Below, piece after piece: positions 7,071 to 10,736 of a DNA stretch of 10,736 nucleotides. Below the pieces are notes generated by a model. That model ran no database searches. It was not told the DNA's origin and saw nothing but the letters and a program-made list of their open reading frames with translations. The DNA lies in the NCBI GenBank assembly GCA_043820045.1, contig JBDREF010000483.1:1-10736 (forward strand), in the 5' to 3' direction. Both the position numbers and the translations under genes were made by a program. Numbering within the stretch: position 1 is the stretch's first letter; every line of letters starts with the position of its first letter. The DNA comes from JBDREF01 sp043820045 (GTDB lineage Bacteria > Planctomycetota > Phycisphaerae > Sedimentisphaerales > Anaerobacaceae).

Positions 7071-7112
7071 GGGGTCCGGACCGATTGAGTCGGTTTGGGC
7101 CCCGTTTCTTTT
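7071..7112 (+). terminator. Rho-independent terminator of the LamG/PA14 gene
   Basis: A 14-bp stem, GGGGTCCGGACCGA (7071-7084) with TCGGTTTGGGCCCC (7090-7103), fully paired if three G-T wobbles are allowed, with loop TTGAG. It is followed by GTTTCTTTT. It lies 47 nt after the stop at 7023. Confidence 0.85.
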
Positions 7113-7137
7113 GGGGCTGGCGTAAGGTGAAAAACAT

Positions 7138-7166
7138 TTGATTGCGCCTCTCTCACCCGCTACAAT
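7138..7166 (+). promoter_or_regulatory. Sigma-70-like promoter of the isomerase/ceramidase-like operon
   Basis: TTGATT at 7138-7143 (4/6), a 17-nt spacer and TACAAT at 7161-7166 (5/6). It lies just after the preceding terminator and about 100 nt before the ATG at 7265, giving a leader of roughly 90 nt. Confidence 0.55.
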
Positions 7167-7264
7167 GACCGCATATCCGGCGGCGTTGGTCCGCTGGGAG
7201 CATAGCGAGCGCCTTGCCTGACCTTGAGGCATCTGGCGATTACAAATGGAAAGGAGCACACAAA

Positions 7265-8095
7265 ATGGCAAATATCTGTGTTGGCTTAAACACCGAATTC
7301 TCTCGCAGCAGTGACAAACCCTTCGAGTGGGCCGTCGAGAAGGCCGCCGAGATGGGGTACAAACACATCGAACCCATGGTCCATTTCGGAAGGGAACTGA
7401 TGAGTGAAGCGGGCTATTTCCATACTGTCTCAATGTTCGACGACCCGTACCGTATCAAGGAGGCCTGCGAGAAGGCGGGGCTGAAGATGTCCGGCCTGCA
7501 GGCCCACGGACCTCTGGGCAGGCCCGACGTGCACGGCGAATACATCAAGCTGGCGATTCGAGTCGCCGCCGAAATCGGCGCCCCGGTGGTCAACACCGAC
7601 GAAGGCATCAAGGCCAAGTGGACGACGGAGGAAGAAGATTTCGTATTGATCAAGTACACGCTCCAGGAAGCGGCGTTCATCGCCGAACGGCGGGGAATAA
7701 AGATTGGCATCGAGCCCCACGCCCAGTACTCAAAGACGCCCGACGGCCTCGACCGAATCTACAACCTGGTCGATTCGCCCGCCATAGGCATAAATTTCGA
7801 TACCGGCAACGCCTACTTAGCCGGCCAGGATGTGTACAAGTGGCTGGATCACGTTGCAAGCAGGCTCGTGCATCTGCACGCCAAGGATATATCCGTGGAG
7901 CACTCCAAAGCCGAGCGAGGCAAGGTTACCGGCACGCCCGTCGGTTGTGCCTGCGGCGATGGCGTACTCGACTGGGCGAAGATAATCGCAATCGTCCGGG
8001 AAAAGACGCCGCGGGATATTGTTTTCTCCGTCGAGTGCGGCACGCCGGACCAGGCCGCCCGCAGCTTGGAGCACCTTGGCAAGTTAGTCGGCTGA
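7265..8095 (+). CDS. Sugar phosphate isomerase/epimerase family protein (xylose isomerase-like TIM barrel)
   Basis: 276 aa, the usual size for this family. The ATG at 7265 follows AAGGAG (7251-7256) by 8 nt; a TTG at 7214 in the same frame is rejected. The sequence spans a whole AP-endonuclease-2/xylose-isomerase-like barrel (COG1082 type), with no signal peptide, so it is cytoplasmic. The four expected metal ligands are visible at the ends of the expected strands: E150 (IGIEPHAQ), D179 (INFDTGN), H205 (HLHAKD) and E257 (FSVECG). This is the Glu-Asp-His-Glu divalent metal site of ketose 3-epimerases and related isomerases. The GCACGDGVLDW stretch before the last strand is also typical of the family. 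The substrate cannot be told from the sequence: ketose epimerase, inosose-type dehydratase and related reactions all share these residues. The gene opens a two-gene unit with the ceramidase-like protein 41 nt downstream, which suggests use of a product released outside the cell. Confidence 0.9.
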   Translation: MANICVGLNTEFSRSSDKPFEWAVEKAAEMGYKHIEPMVHFGRELMSEAGYFHTVSMFDDPYRIKEACEKAGLKMSGLQAHGPLGRPDVHGEYIKLAIRVAAEIGAPVVNTDEGIKAKWTTEEEDFVLIKYTLQEAAFIAERRGIKIGIEPHAQYSKTPDGLDRIYNLVDSPAIGINFDTGNAYLAGQDVYKWLDHVASRLVHLHAKDISVEHSKAERGKVTGTPVGCACGDGVLDWAKIIAIVREKTPRDIVFSVECGTPDQAARSLEHLGKLVG

Positions 8096-8136
8096 TTCGG
8101 CGAATACTTGTGTTTGGACGAGAAAGGAACGCGACA

Positions 8137-9492
8137 ATGAGGTACGTTCTCGGTGTCTGTCTGGTTTGTCTAACCCTTGGCACAGCGGGCGGCGCTGAAA
8201 AGGCTTCTCCGGCTGGGTCTGGTCTTTACGTCGGCTGGGCTGCGGCCGATATCACGCCGGAAAGGCCTGTTGCTCTGGTCGGCCAGTTGCGAAAGCGAAT
8301 CTCTACGAGTGTTCTCGACCCGCTGACGGCTACGGCCCTGGCCATTGAAAAACGCACCAAAGACGGCAAGCCGGAGCAGGCCGTAATGGTCTCCTGCGAT
8401 GTCCTGTACATCAAGAAGGCTGTTCAGGAAGAACTCAGGGAGATGGTCAAAGCAAGAATCCCCGACTTCGACGTCGAAAAACTGCTGCTCAACGCCACGC
8501 ATACACATACCGCTCCCGGCTTTGTCGATGGCGCCTTCAAGGGCCTGTACGACGTCAGCGGCGACGAGGGCGTGATGAAGGCCTCGGAATACGGCGAGTT
8601 CTTCCTCGGTCGTCTGGCCGAGGCCGTCGTGCAGGCATGGGCCAATCGCAAGCCCGCCGCCATGAGCTGGGGCCTGGGCTACGCCGTAGTGGGGATGAAC
8701 CGCCGGGCGCACTATTTCGACGGCTCGACCGCAATGTACGGCAAGACGAGCCGCGAGGATTTCTCGAATGTCGAGGGCTACGAAGACCACGGCGTCGAAA
8801 TGCTTTTCTTCTGGGGCGATGAGAAGGAACTGACCGGCGTCGTGATCAACCTGGCCTGCACGTCTCAGGAGACGGAAGGACTGAGCGAAATCTCCGCCGA
8901 CTTCTGGCATGATGTAAGGGTCGAGATTCGCAAGCGATTCTCCGATGGTGTTTTCGTCCTCGCCCAGTGTGCGGCTGCGGGGGACATATCGCCTCATCTT
9001 ATCTACCGCAAGCAGGCGGAGGACATAATGAGGCAGAGAAGGGGGCTCGACCGCCGTCAGGAGATAGCCCGCCGGATCGTCGATGCCGTTGAGGATGTCC
9101 TACCCCTGGCAAAGAAGGAGATTGAGACCGATATAATCTTCAGGCACATCGTGGCGAAAGCCGACCTTCCGACCGCGCAATCCACCGTGCTGCCGTTCTA
9201 CGAAACCGACAGCGTCACTCCGATAGAGTTCCACGTAATCCGGCTCGGAGACATCGCCATCGCCACCAATCCGTTCGAGCTTTATCTGGACTACGGCGTC
9301 CGCATCAAATCAAGAAGCCCGGCGACGATGACTATGCTCGTCCAGTTGTCCTGTCAGCATAGCGGCTACCTGCCGACGGAAAAGGCCGTACAAGGTGGCG
9401 GCTACAGCGCCGATAAATACACAGTAGGCCCCGAAGGCGGCCAGACACTCGTAAACGAAACCCTCAAACACATAAACGCCCTCTGGCAATAG
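8137..9492 (+). CDS. Secreted neutral/alkaline ceramidase-like protein (PF04734-type), atypical metal site
   Basis: 451 aa. The ATG at 8137 has AAAGGAA about 8 nt upstream, and a signal peptide follows (MRYVLGVCLVCLTLG...GGA). The frame is open further upstream, but only as a shadow over the isomerase gene. Family motifs in order: YVGWAAADITPERP at the mature N-terminus, NATHTHTAPG (H122, H124), QCAAAGDISPHL with S285 where ceramidases carry the nucleophilic Ser of GDxSPN, NPFELY (E381), and HSGYLPTEKAVQGGGY (Y411). In bacterial ceramidase, zinc is held by two His, one Glu and one Tyr. Here the segment that should carry the second His reads INLACTSQETEG, so that ligand is absent. The protein also appears to lack the C-terminal Ig-like domain of full-length ceramidases. 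It is therefore best seen as a ceramidase-fold secreted hydrolase of unknown substrate. It is probably translated from the same mRNA as the upstream isomerase. No T-tailed plus-strand terminator follows. Confidence 0.87.
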   Translation: MRYVLGVCLVCLTLGTAGGAEKASPAGSGLYVGWAAADITPERPVALVGQLRKRISTSVLDPLTATALAIEKRTKDGKPEQAVMVSCDVLYIKKAVQEELREMVKARIPDFDVEKLLLNATHTHTAPGFVDGAFKGLYDVSGDEGVMKASEYGEFFLGRLAEAVVQAWANRKPAAMSWGLGYAVVGMNRRAHYFDGSTAMYGKTSREDFSNVEGYEDHGVEMLFFWGDEKELTGVVINLACTSQETEGLSEISADFWHDVRVEIRKRFSDGVFVLAQCAAAGDISPHLIYRKQAEDIMRQRRGLDRRQEIARRIVDAVEDVLPLAKKEIETDIIFRHIVAKADLPTAQSTVLPFYETDSVTPIEFHVIRLGDIAIATNPFELYLDYGVRIKSRSPATMTMLVQLSCQHSGYLPTEKAVQGGGYSADKYTVGPEGGQTLVNETLKHINALWQ

Positions 9493-9598
9493 CTCGACCT
9501 GAGCCGATGGATCTATCCCTAAAACAGTGATTGCGAGTCCTCACCTGGTCCTCAAGATGTACCTGAGAGAAAGTAGTCCATGTCTATAATTGCGAGGG

Positions 9599-9622
9599 CG
9601 CTTGCCCCTTCGGGGCGGAGCG
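9599..9622. other. GC-rich intergenic hairpin without T tail
   Basis: CGCTTGCCCC (9599-9608) pairs with GGGGCGGAGCG (9612-9622) around a TTC loop, with one bulged G and a G-T wobble. Neither strand has a T run after it, so it is not a standard intrinsic terminator. It could be the mRNA 3' end of the operon ending at 9492, a transcript stabiliser, or a copy of a dispersed intergenic palindrome. Confidence 0.35.
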
Positions 9623-9661
9623 ATGGAAATACTGCGGATCCGCGGCTTTCCTGCCGAATGA

Positions 9662-9704
9662 CGAAAAAAGGAAGGGCCTGCGCTGAATCAATCAGCACAG
9701 GCCC
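9662..9704 (-). terminator. Rho-independent terminator of the minus-strand LamG gene
   Basis: A 13-bp stem between 9692-9704 and 9674-9686 with a 5-nt loop. On the minus strand the stem GGGCCTGTGCTGA / TCAGCGCAGGCCC pairs fully with one G-T wobble, and the tail reads TTCCTTTTTTCG. On the plus strand the wobble becomes a C-A mismatch and no T run follows, so the direction is clear. It sits 48 nt after the stop at 9753. Confidence 0.85.
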
Positions 9705-9714
9705 GGAAATAACA

Positions 9715-10310
9715 CAAATTGTGATGTTACTCCAACTAAAGCTGCACGACCTCTATGGAGCGGTTGCCGGTCTGCGCAACTGGATGTCGTCGAAGTACAT
9801 CGTTCCCGTGCCGCCCGCTGCAGGACTATTCTTAGTGCCAAGGCCAATGGCGATAGTATTGACATTAGTCAGAGCCACACCCAGGTCGGCAAACGCCTGC
9901 AGGTCGATGACCCATTGGTTCCATCCGCTCTTCTGTGTCACAGCGGGATCGTCATGATAGACAACGGCATTGCCGTTGAGAGCGACATACATACGCTCGG
10001 CAGCATTAGCCGAAGCACCTCGGAACCATAGCGACAGTTCGGTGACACCTTCCTCGGTCCAGTCACGCGGATAGACTAACGTTAGCGTTGCCTCGGAGGT
10101 TTTCAGATTGTTGTCGTATGCATACGGCATCGACTGAGCGCCGCCGTGAACGATAGTCTGCTCCGCATACGGAGGCAGGTCGTTGCCGACAAGAGCGCCG
10201 TTGTTCGTGGTTCCAAAGCCGTCTATCCACGCCTCGAATATCCTGTTGCTGTTGGGATCAGGTGGGTCGATGTTATTGTACGACTCGAAATCATCGATAA
10301 GAATGAAGTC
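9715..10310 (-). repeat. Inverted paralogous module, minus copy (C-terminal domain plus 3' UTR)
   Basis: Counterpart of 6466-7061 in opposite orientation. It encodes the last 185 residues of the protein at the right edge (DFILIDDFESYN to MYFDDIQLRRPATAP) and continues with matching 3' UTR. The two copies flank about 2.65 kb holding the isomerase and ceramidase-like genes. Confidence 0.85.
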
Positions 10311-10736
10311 CGCCACTGTAAAGCTCCATATTCTGCCCCTGGTGACGGTACCGTCGGTATTATTCTCGTCGATACGCCAGTAGTAAGGCCCGCCGCCCCA
10401 CTCGACTCCTTCGGGCGGAGTATAGCTCGTACCGCTCTGACGGCCTCGATATATGCCGGTCGTATCGGAGGCGTCGGTGTTTTTCACGGCGTCTCTATCG
10501 GTACCGAAATAGACGTCATGCTGCGACGCCATATCTCCGCGCGACCAGGCAAGTGGCGTTGCGTTATCGATGTCCGGCGTCGAGCCGTCGGACGGCTTCG
10601 GGCCCCAGGCAAGCAGCGGATCGCCTCTCATAACCAGTGTGATCTCTTTGGGCGTCAAGGCCCTGTTGTAGATACGCATGTCGTCTATGTCACCGGCGAT
10701 GGGGCTGCCGATGCCGCGGCTGCCGTCAAAGGTCGT
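9753..10736 (-). CDS. Secreted LamG-family protein, C-terminal part (5' partial, runs off the right edge)
   Basis: 327 residues are visible. The frame is open to the window edge, and the first in-window ATG (10679) lies inside a LamG domain, so the real start is beyond the window. Visible parts: the end of a LamG domain (TTFDGSRGIGS, then GDIDDMRIYNRALTPKEI) at residues 1-38; one Fn3-like repeat (about 39-142: PLLAWGPKPSDGS, QHDVYFGTDRDAV, PYYWRIDENN, GRIWSFTV); and the 185-residue C-terminal module (143-327). In the visible part there is no PA14 domain, unlike its paralog at 4417-7023. It is convergent with the ceramidase-like gene and followed by its own terminator. A secreted or surface carbohydrate-binding role is likely from the LamG fold; the missing N-terminal part could carry more domains. 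Confidence 0.88.
   Translation of the reverse strand, partial: TTFDGSRGIGSPIAGDIDDMRIYNRALTPKEITLVMRGDPLLAWGPKPSDGSTPDIDNATPLAWSRGDMASQHDVYFGTDRDAVKNTDASDTTGIYRGRQSGTSYTPPEGVEWGGGPYYWRIDENNTDGTVTRGRIWSFTVADFILIDDFESYNNIDPPDPNSNRIFEAWIDGFGTTNNGALVGNDLPPYAEQTIVHGGAQSMPYAYDNNLKTSEATLTLVYPRDWTEEGVTELSLWFRGASANAAERMYVALNGNAVVYHDDPAVTQKSGWNQWVIDLQAFADLGVALTNVNTIAIGLGTKNSPAAGGTGTMYFDDIQLRRPATAP

Noticed and set aside
7618..8136. Long in-frame extension upstream of the ceramidase-like gene
   Set aside because: It overlaps the isomerase gene in another frame and gives an Arg-rich, low-quality peptide. The ATG at 8137 has a Shine-Dalgarno and a signal peptide.
9674..9704. The same hairpin as a plus-strand terminator for the ceramidase-like gene
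   Set aside because: On the plus strand it has a C-A mismatch and no T run after it.
9580..9957. 125-codon plus-strand ORF, resembling the minus-strand frame at 6606-6992
   Set aside because: The two resemble each other only because both are antisense shadows of the duplicated C-terminal module. This is evidence for nucleotide homology, not for a gene.

Overview
The window looks like a piece of a Planctomycetota genome, most likely from the Phycisphaerae / Sedimentisphaerales side. This is judged from protein style only: large secreted LamG proteins with 'YYWRVDEVND...WSFTT' repeats and a C-terminal 'DDFESYN...MYFDDIRLY' module, a formylglycine-generating-enzyme-like lipoprotein, a COG1082-type sugar isomerase and a ceramidase-like secreted protein of a kind common in that group. 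There is no rRNA, tRNA, CRISPR array, transposase or integrase.

Layout. (1) 2-610: the 3' part of a membrane-anchored protein with a beta-rich extracytoplasmic domain, cut by the left edge. (2) 611-1399: a gene-poor stretch with a doubtful minus-strand ORF ending in a terminator hairpin, and a good promoter candidate near 1302-1330. (3) 1400-4155: two closely spaced genes, a 615-aa secreted protein of unknown function and a lipoprotein with an FGE-sulfatase fold that lacks one of the two copper-binding cysteines of true FGE. (4) 4156-7112: an 868-aa secreted LamG / Fn3-like / PA14 protein with its own promoter candidate, a structured leader carrying two identical Shine-Dalgarno blocks, and a strong terminator. 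(5) 7138-9492: a two-gene unit of a xylose-isomerase-like TIM-barrel enzyme and a secreted ceramidase-like hydrolase, with a clear promoter. (6) 9599-10736: intergenic hairpins, then the 3' part of a convergent second LamG protein cut by the right edge.

The strongest structure is a pair of inverted paralogous modules. The last 185 residues of the plus-strand LamG protein (6466-7023) and of the minus-strand LamG protein (10310-9753) are about 79% identical by hand alignment without gaps. The similarity runs on past both stop codons into the 3' UTR and on to terminators with the same loop and compensatory stem changes. These modules flank the isomerase/ceramidase-like operon. The shared module is probably a carbohydrate-binding jelly-roll or a surface-retention domain; that role is inferred.

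Taken together the genes suggest extracellular glycan handling: surface or secreted binding proteins (LamG, PA14, C-terminal module), a secreted hydrolase-like protein, and a cytoplasmic sugar isomerase/epimerase. No substrate can be named from the sequence.
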